Position numbers and translations under genes: made by a program. The notes under the pieces are model-generated. The model was not told the DNA's origin, made no database searches, and was given only the letters and a program-made list of their open reading frames with translations. This document shows, piece after piece, positions 54,711-63,052 of a DNA stretch of 64,000 nt (within the stretch, counting starts at the first letter, position 1; each line of letters starts with the position of its first letter). The DNA is from Bacteroidales bacterium (GTDB lineage: Bacteria > Bacteroidota > Bacteroidia > Bacteroidales > VadinHA17), in NCBI GenBank assembly GCA_029932855.1, contig JAOZPG010000006.1, positions 1-64,000 of the forward strand. The letters are read 5' to 3'.

Positions 54711-55339
54711 TGAAGTTAGCAGTATTAAATATAGAGGGAAATGACACCGGTAAAAAGGCCGAACTGAACAAGGAGGTCTTTGGTATAGAGCCAAATGATC
54801 ATGCTATTTACCTGGATGTTAAACAGTATATGGCCAATAATCGTCAGGGTACACACAAGGCAAAGGAAAGAGGCGAAGTAGTGGCCAGTACACGGAAGAT
54901 AAAGAAGCAAAAAGGTACAGGTACGGCAAGGGCAGGTGCTATTTCAAATCCATTGTTCAGAGGTGGCGGAAGAACATTCGGCCCAAGGCCCAGGGATTAT
55001 AACAACAAGCTTAATAAGAAATTGAAAAAACTTGCCAGGAAATCGGCTCTTACATATAAAGCCCTTGATAAAAGCATTATTGTTCTTGAAGACTTTCAGT
55101 TGAATGCTCCTAAAACAAGTGATTTTGAGAAGATTAGCCTCAATTTAAAAGTTAATGATAAAAAGTCACTCTTTGTTTTTAATGAAGCGAATAAAAACAT
55201 ATATTTGTCTTCCCGAAATTTAAAGAAGGTTAAGGTTATAACAGCCTCAGATATAAGTACATATGATATTATGAATGCTTCGACACTTGTGCTTTCAGAA
55301 AGTTCAATCGAGGTTATTAACAAAGTTTTAGGGAACTAA
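54710..55339 (+). CDS. rplD: 50S ribosomal protein L4
   Basis: 209 residues. The flexible exit-tunnel loop is seen as [26 protein letters not shown], followed by the family motif [14 protein letters not shown]. In E. coli, L4 is the autoregulator of the S10 operon by binding its leader; the hairpin upstream of rplC is one possible site here, but that is inference. Confidence 0.97.
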   Translation: MKLAVLNIEGNDTGKKAELNKEVFGIEPNDHAIYLDVKQYMANNRQGTHKAKERGEVVASTRKIKKQKGTGTARAGAISNPLFRGGGRTFGPRPRDYNNKLNKKLKKLARKSALTYKALDKSIIVLEDFQLNAPKTSDFEKISLNLKVNDKKSLFVFNEANKNIYLSSRNLKKVKVITASDISTYDIMNASTLVLSESSIEVINKVLGN

Positions 55340-55354
55340 GAAAATTATTGAAGC

Positions 55355-55645
55355 ATGGAAATTTTGCTTAAGCCAATAGTAACAGAAAAAATGACAGCTC
55401 AGGGAGAAGACCTGAACCGTTATGGATTTAGAGTGGCTAAAACAGCCAATAAAATACAGATAAAAAAAGCTGTGGAGGAGATGTATGATGTGACTGTAGA
55501 ATCAGTTAACACTATGCGTTATGGGGGTAAAAGAAAGATGAGGCAGACAAAGAGCGGAGTATCGCTTGGTAAGACCAATGCTTATAAAAAAGCTATAATT
55601 ACCCTGGCCGAAGGAGATACGATTGATTTCTACAGCAATATTTAA
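55355..55645 (+). CDS. rplW: 50S ribosomal protein L23
   Basis: 96 residues, beginning MEILLKPIVTEKMT with the conserved RYGFRVAKTANKIQIKKAVEE. It lies at the exit of the ribosomal tunnel and docks trigger factor and SRP. rplB follows after 7 bases. Confidence 0.97.
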   Translation: MEILLKPIVTEKMTAQGEDLNRYGFRVAKTANKIQIKKAVEEMYDVTVESVNTMRYGGKRKMRQTKSGVSLGKTNAYKKAIITLAEGDTIDFYSNI

Positions 55646-55652
55646 TTGAGTC

Positions 55653-56477
55653 ATGGCAGTAAAAAAATTCAAACCGGTAACTCCGGGTCAGAGACAAAAA
55701 GTAGCAGGAACTTTTGAAGAGATAACAAAATCGACTCCTGAGAAATCTTTGCTTCGTCCGATTAAGAGGACAGGAGGAAGGAACAAGCAGGGTAAGATGA
55801 CAATGAGGTATATGGGTGGCGGACACAAAAAGAGATACCGTGTTATTGATTTTAAGAGAAATAAGGAAGGGATGCCTGCTAAGGTTAAGAGTATTGAGTA
55901 TGATCCAAACCGTACGGCCAGAATTGCACTGGTTGTTTACGAGGATGGAGAAAAAAGATATATCATTGCTCCCAATGGATTAAAAGTTGGTCAGACAATT
56001 AATTCAGGTAAGGGTGTCAGTCCTGAAATAGGAAACAGCCTGTACCTGTCAGATATTCCGTTGGGAACAATTGTACATAATATAGAGTTGCAGCCCGGAA
56101 AAGGAGGTGCCATGGCACGCAGTGCGGGTTCATATGCCCAGCTTACCAGCAGGGAAAAGAAATATGCCATACTTAAATTGCCTTCAGGTGAATCAAGGAT
56201 GGTTCTTGTAACATGTCGTGCAACTATAGGAAGTACTTCTAATTCAGATCACGGACTGGAGCGTTCAGGAAAGGCCGGGAGATCGAGATGGCAGGGAAGG
56301 CGTCCAAGGGTCAGGGGTGTTGTAATGAACCCTGTTGATCACCCGATGGGTGGTGGTGAGGGAAGAGCTTCCGGAGGTCATCCGAGATCGAGGAATGGAA
56401 TACCCGCCAAAGGTTTTAAAACCCGTGCAAAGAAGAAAACTTCCAATAAATATATTGTTGAGAAAAGAAAGAAATAA
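55653..56477 (+). CDS. rplB: 50S ribosomal protein L2
   Basis: 274 residues, full length. Conserved segments are [13 protein letters not shown] at the start, [19 protein letters not shown] and the C-terminal [21 protein letters not shown], containing the histidine important for peptidyl-transferase-centre assembly. rpsS follows after 22 bases. Confidence 0.97.
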   Translation: MAVKKFKPVTPGQRQKVAGTFEEITKSTPEKSLLRPIKRTGGRNKQGKMTMRYMGGGHKKRYRVIDFKRNKEGMPAKVKSIEYDPNRTARIALVVYEDGEKRYIIAPNGLKVGQTINSGKGVSPEIGNSLYLSDIPLGTIVHNIELQPGKGGAMARSAGSYAQLTSREKKYAILKLPSGESRMVLVTCRATIGSTSNSDHGLERSGKAGRSRWQGRRPRVRGVVMNPVDHPMGGGEGRASGGHPRSRNGIPAKGFKTRAKKKTSNKYIVEKRKK

Positions 56478-56499
56478 ATATTGAAAATTATTTGACAAG

Positions 56500-56766
56500 A
56501 TGAGCAGATCACTTAAAAAAGGTCCTTTTATAGATTTTAAACTCGAGAAGAAAGTTCTTGGGATGAATGATTCGGGCAAGAAAAGCGTGATCAAAACCTG
56601 GTCGAGAAGGTCAATGATCTCTCCAGATTTTGTTGGTCATACAATAGCAGTGCATAACGGTAACAAGTTTATACCGGTGTATATTACAGAGAATATGGTT
56701 GGACATAAATTAGGTGAGTTCGCTCCTACACGTATCTTTAGGGGTCATGGAGGAAGAGACAGGTAG
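56500..56766 (+). CDS. rpsS: 30S ribosomal protein S19
   Basis: 88 residues: [12 protein letters not shown] at the start, then [27 protein letters not shown], the family signature. It forms the 30S head with S13. rplV follows after 23 bases. Confidence 0.97.
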   Translation: MSRSLKKGPFIDFKLEKKVLGMNDSGKKSVIKTWSRRSMISPDFVGHTIAVHNGNKFIPVYITENMVGHKLGEFAPTRIFRGHGGRDR

Positions 56767-56789
56767 TTTGATAGTTTGCTGAAAATTTA

Positions 56790-57242
56790 ATGAATATGGG
56801 TGCAAAAAAACGAAATAGGGCAAATGAAATGAAGGAGGCAAAGAAGAGCCGCTATTATGCTGTTCTTAAAGATTGTCCTACTTCACCGCGAAAAATGAGA
56901 CTTGTAGTGGATATTATTCGCGGACAGGAAGTAAATAAGGCTCTTGATATATTGAAATACAGTACAAAAGAAGCTTCGGGAAGGATTGAAAAGCTTCTTC
57001 TGTCGGCTATTGCCAACTGGCAGGAGAAAAATGAGGGAGTAAGGATAGAGGATTCTAATCTCTTTGTAAAGGAAGTCTTTGTTGACCAGGGAAGAACATT
57101 GAAAAGACTGCGTCCTGCACCACAGGGGAGGGCGCACAGGATAAGAAAAAGATCTAATCATGTTACACTTGTGCTGGATAGTATAAATAAAACAGAAGCC
57201 ATACCTGCCGGTGGACAGGATGAATCTTCAATAACAAAATAG
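56790..57242 (+). CDS. rplV: 50S ribosomal protein L22
   Basis: 150 residues, with the usual globular core and a beta-hairpin segment [23 protein letters not shown] lining the exit tunnel. The N-terminus has an extra basic stretch ([16 protein letters not shown]) and the C-terminus has an acidic tail ([16 protein letters not shown]), as in other Bacteroidota. An ATG at 56796 is an alternative start. rpsC follows after 5 bases. Confidence 0.95.
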   Translation: MNMGAKKRNRANEMKEAKKSRYYAVLKDCPTSPRKMRLVVDIIRGQEVNKALDILKYSTKEASGRIEKLLLSAIANWQEKNEGVRIEDSNLFVKEVFVDQGRTLKRLRPAPQGRAHRIRKRSNHVTLVLDSINKTEAIPAGGQDESSITK

Positions 57243-57247
57243 AATAA

Positions 57248-57943
57248 ATGGGACAGAAAGTAAATCCGATATCGAATCGTTTAGGGATCATCAGGGGATG
57301 GGATTCAAACTGGTATGGCGGAAAAAACTATGCCGATAAACTGGTTGAAGATGAAAAGATCAGGAAGTACCTGAATGCCAGACTTGCAAAAGCCAGTGTT
57401 TCAAAGATAGTTATTGAAAGGACACTGAAACTTATAACGGTTACTGTTAACACTGCAAGACCCGGGATAATTATTGGAAAAGGCGGACAGGAAGTGGATA
57501 AGTTGAAGGAAGAACTGAAGAAGCTTACAAAGAAAGAAGTACAAATAAATATTTATGAAGTAAGAAGACCTGAGCTGGATGCAACCATTGTAGCAAATAA
57601 TATTGCACGTCAGATAGAGGGTAAGATATCTTACAGAAGGGCAATAAAAATGACCATAGCCTCTACAATGAGAATGGGAGCCCAGGGGATTAAGGTACTT
57701 ATTGCAGGTCGTCTTGGTGGAGCGGAGATGGCACGTTCTGAAATGTATAAAGAGGGAAGAATTCCACTTCATACACTTCGTGCAGATATTGATTTTGCCA
57801 AAGCAGAAGCCCTCACAAAGGTTGGCCTGATTGGTATTAAGGTATGGATATGTAATGGTGAAGTTTACGGTAAAAGGGATCTTTCGCCTAACATAGGTGC
57901 AAAACAAGCCAAGGCTAAAGGTTTTGGCCGTAGAAACAGATAA
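57248..57943 (+). CDS. rpsC: 30S ribosomal protein S3
   Basis: 231 residues. N-terminal [24 protein letters not shown] and the KH domain with [21 protein letters not shown] are present. It lies at the mRNA entry site and has helicase-like action. The 48-base spacer to rplP holds a small CCGCC/GGCGG hairpin (57954-57966). Confidence 0.97.
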   Translation: MGQKVNPISNRLGIIRGWDSNWYGGKNYADKLVEDEKIRKYLNARLAKASVSKIVIERTLKLITVTVNTARPGIIIGKGGQEVDKLKEELKKLTKKEVQINIYEVRRPELDATIVANNIARQIEGKISYRRAIKMTIASTMRMGAQGIKVLIAGRLGGAEMARSEMYKEGRIPLHTLRADIDFAKAEALTKVGLIGIKVWICNGEVYGKRDLSPNIGAKQAKAKGFGRRNR

Positions 57944-57991
57944 TGATTTATGACCGCCACGGGCGGGGAAATATATAAATAACATAGAAAA

Positions 57992-58417
57992 ATGTTACAA
58001 CCGAAAAAGACTAAATACAGGAGGCGCCAGAAAGGCAGGATGAAAGGTAATGCCCAGAGGGGAAATCAACTGGCGTTTGGCAGCTTTGGTATAAAATCGA
58101 TGGAGCAGGCCTGGATCACAGGAAGGCAAATTGAAGCTGCACGTCAGGCGGTTACGAGGTATATGAAAAGGGAAGGACAGATATGGATACGTATTTTCCC
58201 GGATAAGCCTATAACAAAGAAGCCAGCTGAGGTAAGAATGGGAAAAGGTAAAGGAGCACCCGAAGGATTTGTTGCCCCTATTACTCCGGGAAGAATAATC
58301 ATTGAAGCTGAGGGAGTACCTTATAAGATAGCAAAAGAGGCTCTTCGCCTGGCATCACAAAAACTGCCTGTTATTACCAAGTTTGTAGTAAGGCATGATT
58401 ATGTTGAAGAAAATTAA
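57992..58417 (+). CDS. rplP: 50S ribosomal protein L16
   Basis: 141 residues with [25 protein letters not shown] at the start and the conserved [21 protein letters not shown] loop near the A site. It helps position tRNA acceptor ends. rpmC follows after 15 bases. Confidence 0.97.
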   Translation: MLQPKKTKYRRRQKGRMKGNAQRGNQLAFGSFGIKSMEQAWITGRQIEAARQAVTRYMKREGQIWIRIFPDKPITKKPAEVRMGKGKGAPEGFVAPITPGRIIIEAEGVPYKIAKEALRLASQKLPVITKFVVRHDYVEEN

Positions 58418-58432
58418 AGAAATTTGAGCTTT

Positions 58433-58639
58433 ATGAAGAGTAATGAATTAAAAGAGCTTACGCTTAAGGAACTGGAGGAAAGGATTGATAACGAAAGGAA
58501 TTTCCTTACAAAGATAAAATTAAATCATGCTATATCTCCTCTGGATAACCCGCTTAAAATAAGAGGTATAAGAAGAAATATTGCAAAGATGCAAACTGAA
58601 TTAAGAAACAGGCAATTAACCGGGAAAAAGGAAAACTAG
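58433..58639 (+). CDS. rpmC: 50S ribosomal protein L29
   Basis: 68 residues beginning [19 protein letters not shown], the family start. The frame extends three codons upstream to a TTG (58424), which I do not use. Two helices near the tunnel exit form the protein. rpsQ follows after 2 bases. Confidence 0.95.
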   Translation: MKSNELKELTLKELEERIDNERNFLTKIKLNHAISPLDNPLKIRGIRRNIAKMQTELRNRQLTGKKEN

Positions 58640-58641
58640 CA

Positions 58642-58899
58642 ATGGAAAACAGGAATTTACGTAAAGAGCGTATCGGCATTGTGGTAAGTGACAAAATGAA
58701 CAAGTCAGTAGTAGTATTGGTGAAACGTAAAGTAAAACACCCTATTTATGGCAAGTTCGTTAACAAGAGCGTTAAGTTTACTGCTCACGATGAAGAGAAT
58801 ACCTGCAATTTAGGAGATACCGTAAAAATTATGGAAACCAGGCCTATAAGTAAGCAAAAGAGCTGGAGATTAGTTGAAATACTTGAAAGAGCTAAGTAA
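58642..58899 (+). CDS. rpsQ: 30S ribosomal protein S17
   Basis: 85 residues: [22 protein letters not shown] at the start and the conserved [21 protein letters not shown] in the middle, with [21 protein letters not shown] at the end. OB-fold protein of the 30S body. rplN follows after 2 bases. Confidence 0.97.
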   Translation: MENRNLRKERIGIVVSDKMNKSVVVLVKRKVKHPIYGKFVNKSVKFTAHDEENTCNLGDTVKIMETRPISKQKSWRLVEILERAK

Positions 58900-58901
58900 T
58901 T

Positions 58902-59267
58902 ATGATACAACAAGAAAGCAGATTAGCCGTAGCCGATAACAGCGGCGCCAAAGAAGTTCTCTGTATCAGGGTTTTGGGCGGTACTAAAAAGAGATATGCA
59001 TCTGTCGGAGATAAGATAGTTGTTACTGTTAAAAGCGCAATGCCGGGCGGAGAAGTAAAAAAAGGAATGGTAACCCAGGCAGTTGTGGTTAGAACCAAAA
59101 AGGAAATCAGAAGAAATGATGGTTCATATATACGTTTTGATGATAATGCTGTTGTTTTACTGAATACAGCTAATGAGATCAGGGGTACCCGTATTTTCGG
59201 TCCTGTACCCAGGGAATTACGTGAAAGTTATATGAAGATCATCTCTTTGGCACCAGAGGTGCTTTAA
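58902..59267 (+). CDS. rplN: 50S ribosomal protein L14
   Basis: 121 residues; starts [27 protein letters not shown] and contains the conserved [16 protein letters not shown], then [14 protein letters not shown]. This is the binding site for the RsfS silencing factor encoded at 13.3 kb. rplX follows after 18 bases. Confidence 0.97.
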   Translation: MIQQESRLAVADNSGAKEVLCIRVLGGTKKRYASVGDKIVVTVKSAMPGGEVKKGMVTQAVVVRTKKEIRRNDGSYIRFDDNAVVLLNTANEIRGTRIFGPVPRELRESYMKIISLAPEVL

Positions 59268-59285
59268 TTGAAAATATTGTTCGAA

Positions 59286-59615
59286 ATGAGCAGGATGAAG
59301 AAATTACATGTAAAAAAAGGTGACACGGTACACGTGATAAGTGGTGAATATAAAGGCCAGAAGGGACGTGTACTTGAAGTGCTGATTAAAAAGAACAGGG
59401 CAATCGTCGAGGGAGTGAATATGGTTTCCAAGCATACTAAACCTAATGCACAAACCCCACAGGGCGGAATTATCAAAAAAGAAGCTCCTGTTCATTTGTC
59501 AAATTTATTACTGGTTGATCCTTCAACAGGTGAGCCAACAAGAATCGGAAGAAAAGCAGACGACAATGGTAAGCTTGTCAGGTATGCAAAAAAATCAGGA
59601 GAGGAGATTAAGTAA
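59286..59615 (+). CDS. rplX: 50S ribosomal protein L24
   Basis: 109 residues from ATG 59286 ([18 protein letters not shown]); another ATG lies 9 bases later. The frame also runs six codons upstream to a TTG, which does not fit the family. The KOW motif is [14 protein letters not shown], followed by [12 protein letters not shown]. One of the first 50S assembly proteins. It overlaps the rplE start by 1 base. Confidence 0.93.
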   Translation: MSRMKKLHVKKGDTVHVISGEYKGQKGRVLEVLIKKNRAIVEGVNMVSKHTKPNAQTPQGGIIKKEAPVHLSNLLLVDPSTGEPTRIGRKADDNGKLVRYAKKSGEEIK

Positions 59616-60172
59616 TGGAATACGTACCAAGCCTTAAAAAGAAATACAAGGAAGAAATAATTTCTTCCTTAAAGGAGAAGTTTAACTATTCTTCAGTAAT
59701 GCAGGTTCCCAGGTTAAAGAAGATTGTTATTAACCAGGGTATTGGCCAGGCAACAGCAGATAAGAAGCTTATTGATATAGGCCTGAAAGAGATGGAGGCT
59801 ATAAGCGGTCAAAAAGCTGTTGAAAGATACTCGACCAAGGATATTTCAAACTTCAAGCTGAGAAAGAAAACCCCTATTGGAGTAAAAGTTACTCTTAGAA
59901 GGGATAAGATGTATGAGTTCCTGGAGAGGCTTATTGTTGTTTCTCTGCCACGAATACGTGATTTCAAAGGTGTAAACAATAAGCTCGACGGAAGGGGTAA
60001 TTATACTCTTGGAATAACTGAACAGATTATTTTCCCTGAAATTGATATTGATAAGATCAATAAGATAATGGGACTTGAAATAACTTTTGTTACATCGGCA
60101 GCTACCGATGAAGAAGGTTATGCATTAATGAAAGAATTCGGAATACCGTTTAAAAACACAAAAAGTAATTAA
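59615..60172 (+). CDS. rplE: 50S ribosomal protein L5
   Basis: 185 residues, with the conserved [16 protein letters not shown], the [18 protein letters not shown] region and [17 protein letters not shown]. Binds 5S rRNA in the central protuberance. rpsN follows after 1 base. Confidence 0.97.
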   Translation: MEYVPSLKKKYKEEIISSLKEKFNYSSVMQVPRLKKIVINQGIGQATADKKLIDIGLKEMEAISGQKAVERYSTKDISNFKLRKKTPIGVKVTLRRDKMYEFLERLIVVSLPRIRDFKGVNNKLDGRGNYTLGITEQIIFPEIDIDKINKIMGLEITFVTSAATDEEGYALMKEFGIPFKNTKSN

Positions 60173-60173
60173 T

Positions 60174-60443
60174 ATGGCTAAGGAATCAATAAAGGCTCGT
60201 GAAGTTAAGCGTGCCAGACTTGTTGAGAAATACGCTGCAAAAAGAGCTCAGTTGAAAGCTGACGGTGATTATATTGGTTTAAGCAGGCTCCCAAGGAACT
60301 CGAGCCCGGTTCGCTTGCATAATCGTTGCAAGATAACAGGCAGGCCTAAAGGCTATATGCGCCAGTTTGGGATCAGCAGGATCACTTTTCGTGAAATGGC
60401 TTCAGCCGGTTTGATACCCGGTATAAAAAAAGCGAGCTGGTAG
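60174..60443 (+). CDS. rpsN: 30S ribosomal protein S14, zinc-free form
   Basis: 89 residues: [20 protein letters not shown] at the start and the conserved [31 protein letters not shown] at the end. It lacks the CxxC pairs of the short zinc form, so it is the long C-minus type. The following 69-base gap to rpsH contains a hairpin. Confidence 0.97.
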   Translation: MAKESIKAREVKRARLVEKYAAKRAQLKADGDYIGLSRLPRNSSPVRLHNRCKITGRPKGYMRQFGISRITFREMASAGLIPGIKKASW

Positions 60444-60444
60444 G

Positions 60445-60481
60445 CGTTTTGTACCTGTGAATCGCGCTTACAGGCACAACG
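60445..60481 (+). promoter_or_regulatory. hairpin in the rpsN-rpsH spacer
   Basis: Inner stem CCTGTGA (60454-60460) pairs with TTACAGG (60468-60474) around the loop ATCGCGC; an outer stem CGTT/AACG (60445-60448/60478-60481) closes it with a few unpaired bases between. It lies just before rpsH (S8), the known repressor of the spc operon in E. coli, so it could be a regulatory site; this is only inference. Confidence 0.4.
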
Positions 60482-60512
60482 GAGTTAATTAAATTAGAAA
60501 AAAAAGAAGAAA

Positions 60513-60908
60513 ATGACAGATACCATAGCAGATTATCTTACAAGAGTAAGGAATGCCATTAAGGCAGGTCATAAAGTGGTAGAGATACCTGCTTCAAACC
60601 TGAAGAAGGATATTACCAAGATCCTTCATGAGAAAGGATATATATTAAATTATAAGTTTATTGACGATGGGCCACAGGGGACAATTAAGATTGCCCTTAA
60701 GTACCATCCCAAGACCAAGCTTTCAGCAATTAAGTCTTTGCAGAGGGCAAGTCGTCCGGGTTTAAGGAAATATGCCGATGTGGATGAAATTCCAAGGGTA
60801 CTGAACGGACTGGGAATAGCTATTCTTTCCACTTCCAGCGGAGTTATTACCGACAAGGAAGCCAGGAGTATGAATGTGGGTGGCGAGGTATTGTGTTACA
60901 TATATTAA
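60513..60908 (+). CDS. rpsH: 30S ribosomal protein S8
   Basis: 131 residues, starting [20 protein letters not shown], with the conserved C-terminal [26 protein letters not shown]. Primary 16S rRNA binder in the platform and, in E. coli, translational repressor of the spc operon. It is followed after 16 bases by rplF, which has a consensus ribosome-binding site. Confidence 0.97.
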   Translation: MTDTIADYLTRVRNAIKAGHKVVEIPASNLKKDITKILHEKGYILNYKFIDDGPQGTIKIALKYHPKTKLSAIKSLQRASRPGLRKYADVDEIPRVLNGLGIAILSTSSGVITDKEARSMNVGGEVLCYIY

Positions 60909-60910
60909 TT

Positions 60911-60916
60911 AGGAGG
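60911..60916 (+). promoter_or_regulatory. Shine-Dalgarno sequence AGGAGG of rplF
   Basis: AGGAGG lies 8 bases before the rplF ATG, the ideal position. I see no such consensus before the other genes of this operon, where starts are preceded by AT-rich sequence. This is unusual because Bacteroidota rarely use Shine-Dalgarno pairing. Confidence 0.75.
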
Positions 60917-60924
60917 ATATTTTT

Positions 60925-61479
60925 ATGTCACGAATAGGGAATTTACCAATAGAACTGCCTGAGGGTGTTAGCGTAGAAGTTTCTGATGCTAACCTGGTAA
61001 AGGTAAAGGGACCAAAAGGAGAGCTGGAGCAGCAGGTCAGTCCTGAGCTTACAATTAAGCTGGAAGCTGATGAGCTGAAGATAGAAAGGCCATCTGATGA
61101 GAAAGAACATAAAGCCATGCATGGTTTGTACCGTTCACTTATCAATAATATGGTAACAGGTGTTTCAAAAGAATATGAGATTAAGCTGGAACTTGTAGGT
61201 GTTGGTTACCGTGCTGAAGCAAAGGGACAGATCCTTGAGCTAAGCCTTGGTTATTCACACGACTTCATGATAGAGTTGCCGGTTGAAATAAAGCTTAGAG
61301 CTGAAACCCAGAAAAGATCTAATCCTATAATTACCCTTAGCAGTATTGATAAGCAGCTGCTTGGCCATATTGCTTCAAAAATAAGAGCTTTAAGGAAACC
61401 TGAACCATATAAGGGAAAAGGTGTTAAGTATGTGGGTGAGCATATCCGCAGGAAAGCAGGTAAAACTGCAAGTGTTTAA
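60925..61479 (+). CDS. rplF: 50S ribosomal protein L6
   Basis: 184 residues. MSRIGNLPIELPEGVSVEV at the start and the C-terminal signature RKPEPYKGKGVKYVGEHIRRKAGK are clear. Located near the factor-binding site of the 50S subunit. It is the only gene in the operon with a strong Shine-Dalgarno sequence. Confidence 0.97.
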   Translation: MSRIGNLPIELPEGVSVEVSDANLVKVKGPKGELEQQVSPELTIKLEADELKIERPSDEKEHKAMHGLYRSLINNMVTGVSKEYEIKLELVGVGYRAEAKGQILELSLGYSHDFMIELPVEIKLRAETQKRSNPIITLSSIDKQLLGHIASKIRALRKPEPYKGKGVKYVGEHIRRKAGKTASV

Positions 61480-61498
61480 TAGTTAATTGTGAATGATC

Positions 61499-61858
61499 AT
61501 GGCTTTGACAAAAACAAATAGAAGAGATAGGATTAGGAAAAGGATACGTAAAAACCTTTCCGGTACTGCAGAGATCCCAAGAGTCTCAGTTTTCAGAAGT
61601 AATAAGCAGATATATGCCCAGCTTGTGGATGATGCTGCCGGAAAAACCCTGGTTACAGTTTCTTCTTTGAATAAAAATATAGCTGAGAAAAAAGATATTT
61701 CAAAAATTGAACAATCTAAGCTGGTTGGTAAATTGCTTGCCGAAGAAACAAAGAAGCTGGGCATTAGCTCAGTGGTTTTTGACAGGGGTGGTTATTTGTA
61801 CCATGGCAGGATTAAGGAGTTAGCAGATGCTGCCCGTGAAGGTGGCTTAAAATTCTAA
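61499..61858 (+). CDS. rplR: 50S ribosomal protein L18
   Basis: 119 residues from the second of two nearby ATGs (MALTKTNRRDRIRKRIRKNLSG); the other start is at 61493. The conserved RVSVFRSNKQIYAQLVDD and the C-terminal VFDRGGYLYHGRIKELADAAREGGL are present. Binds 5S rRNA with L5. rpsE follows after 6 bases. Confidence 0.96.
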   Translation: MALTKTNRRDRIRKRIRKNLSGTAEIPRVSVFRSNKQIYAQLVDDAAGKTLVTVSSLNKNIAEKKDISKIEQSKLVGKLLAEETKKLGISSVVFDRGGYLYHGRIKELADAAREGGLKF

Positions 61859-61864
61859 ATTATT

Positions 61865-62380
61865 ATGACAGAAGGCATAAGAAAAGTAAAAACCAGTGAC
61901 CTTGAACTAAAAGACAGGCTGGTAAGTATTCAAAGAGTAACAAAAGTTACAAAAGGCGGACGTACATTCAGTTTTTCAGCAATAGTTGTTGTTGGTAATG
62001 AAGACGGGATTGTTGGACACGGACTTGGAAAAGCCAAAGAAGTAACAACTGCTATTTCAAAAGGCATTGAGGATGCAAAGAAAAACCTTATTAAGGTTCC
62101 TGTATATAAAGGTACCATCCCACACGAACAGGCTGCTAAGTTTGGTGGAGCCAGGGTCTTTCTTAAGCCTGCCTCGGAAGGTACAGGTGTTAAGGCAGGA
62201 GGAGCCATGAGGGCTGTACTGGAAAGTGTTGGTATTAATAATGTACTTGCAAAGTCAAAAGGCTCGTCAAATCCTCACAATCTTGTAAAGGCCACATTTG
62301 CAGCTTTACTGGAACTGCGTGATGCAAGAGGGGTAGCTGCTGCCCGCCAGGTTTCGGTTGATAAAGTTTTTAACGGTTAG
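61865..62380 (+). CDS. rpsE: 30S ribosomal protein S5
   Basis: 171 residues with the double-stranded-RNA-binding motif [22 protein letters not shown] and [15 protein letters not shown], then [20 protein letters not shown]. Involved in decoding accuracy and mRNA entry. rpmD follows after 11 bases. Confidence 0.97.
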   Translation: MTEGIRKVKTSDLELKDRLVSIQRVTKVTKGGRTFSFSAIVVVGNEDGIVGHGLGKAKEVTTAISKGIEDAKKNLIKVPVYKGTIPHEQAAKFGGARVFLKPASEGTGVKAGGAMRAVLESVGINNVLAKSKGSSNPHNLVKATFAALLELRDARGVAAARQVSVDKVFNG

Positions 62381-62391
62381 ATTATTAAAAG

Positions 62392-62571
62392 ATGGCTAAA
62401 ATAAGAATTACACAGATAAAGAGTCGTATTGGAAGGCCCAAGCGTCAGAAAAAAACCCTGGATGCCCTGGGTTTGAGGAAAATTAACGGAAGCGTGGAAA
62501 CAGAAGCTACTCCACAGATACTTGGAATGGTTACCAAGGTAAGACATTTGGTAAAGGTAGAGGAATTATAA
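62392..62571 (+). CDS. rpmD: 50S ribosomal protein L30
   Basis: 59 residues, a normal length; the gene is short. Translation reads MAKIRITQIKSRIGRPKRQK, then TLDALGLRKING and ends MVTKVRHLVKVEEL, matching L30 throughout. It sits in its usual place between rpsE (11 bases) and rplO (20 bases). Confidence 0.96.
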   Translation: MAKIRITQIKSRIGRPKRQKKTLDALGLRKINGSVETEATPQILGMVTKVRHLVKVEEL

Positions 62572-62591
62572 CAGATCAATAAGAAGATAAA

Positions 62592-63038
62592 ATGGATTTA
62601 AGCAATCTTAAACCTGCAAAAGGTTCTACACATAAGGAAAAGAGAATTGCCCGTGGCCAGGGTTCCGGAAGAGGTGGCACTTCAACAAGGGGGCATAAAG
62701 GACAGAAGTCCAGAAGCGGATATTCACGTAAAATTGGTTTTGAGGGCGGACAAATGCCCCTGCAAAGACGTGTACCTAAATTTGGCTTCAAGAATATTAA
62801 CAGGAAAGAATACAAGGGAGTGAATATATCAATCCTGCAGGAACTTGCTGAAAAACAAGGAATAACTGAGATTAATCCTGAAGTATTGAATAAGGCGGGT
62901 CTTGTTTCAAAAAAGAGTCTTGTAAAGATACTTGGCAATGGTAAGCTAAAGGCAAAACTGGATGTTAAAGCTCATGCTTTTTCAAAAACTGCCAGGGAAG
63001 CAATTGAAGCTGTAAAAGGAACCGCGGAAAAAATATAA
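62592..63038 (+). CDS. rplO: 50S ribosomal protein L15
   Basis: 148 residues: MDLSNLKPAKGSTHKEKRIARGQGSGRGGTSTRGHKGQKSR-like start with the glycine/arginine-rich extension into the 23S rRNA, and FEGGQMPLQRRVPKFGFKN. secY follows after 14 bases. Confidence 0.97.
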   Translation: MDLSNLKPAKGSTHKEKRIARGQGSGRGGTSTRGHKGQKSRSGYSRKIGFEGGQMPLQRRVPKFGFKNINRKEYKGVNISILQELAEKQGITEINPEVLNKAGLVSKKSLVKILGNGKLKAKLDVKAHAFSKTAREAIEAVKGTAEKI

Positions 63039-63052
63039 ATAAATAGATACCT

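Noticed and set aside
57401-57985. A long minus-strand frame of 194 codons over rpsC
   Set aside because: It is a cysteine-, histidine- and tyrosine-rich translation of the complement of a conserved ribosomal gene and has no family match.
59331-59345. ACACGTG sequence in rplX as a possible parS site
   Set aside because: It has only the central palindrome and lacks the flanking TGTT/AACA; it is inside a conserved ribosomal gene.
60174-60443. rpsN as a truncated gene
   Set aside because: 89 residues is the normal length of this zinc-free S14 form in Bacteroidota.
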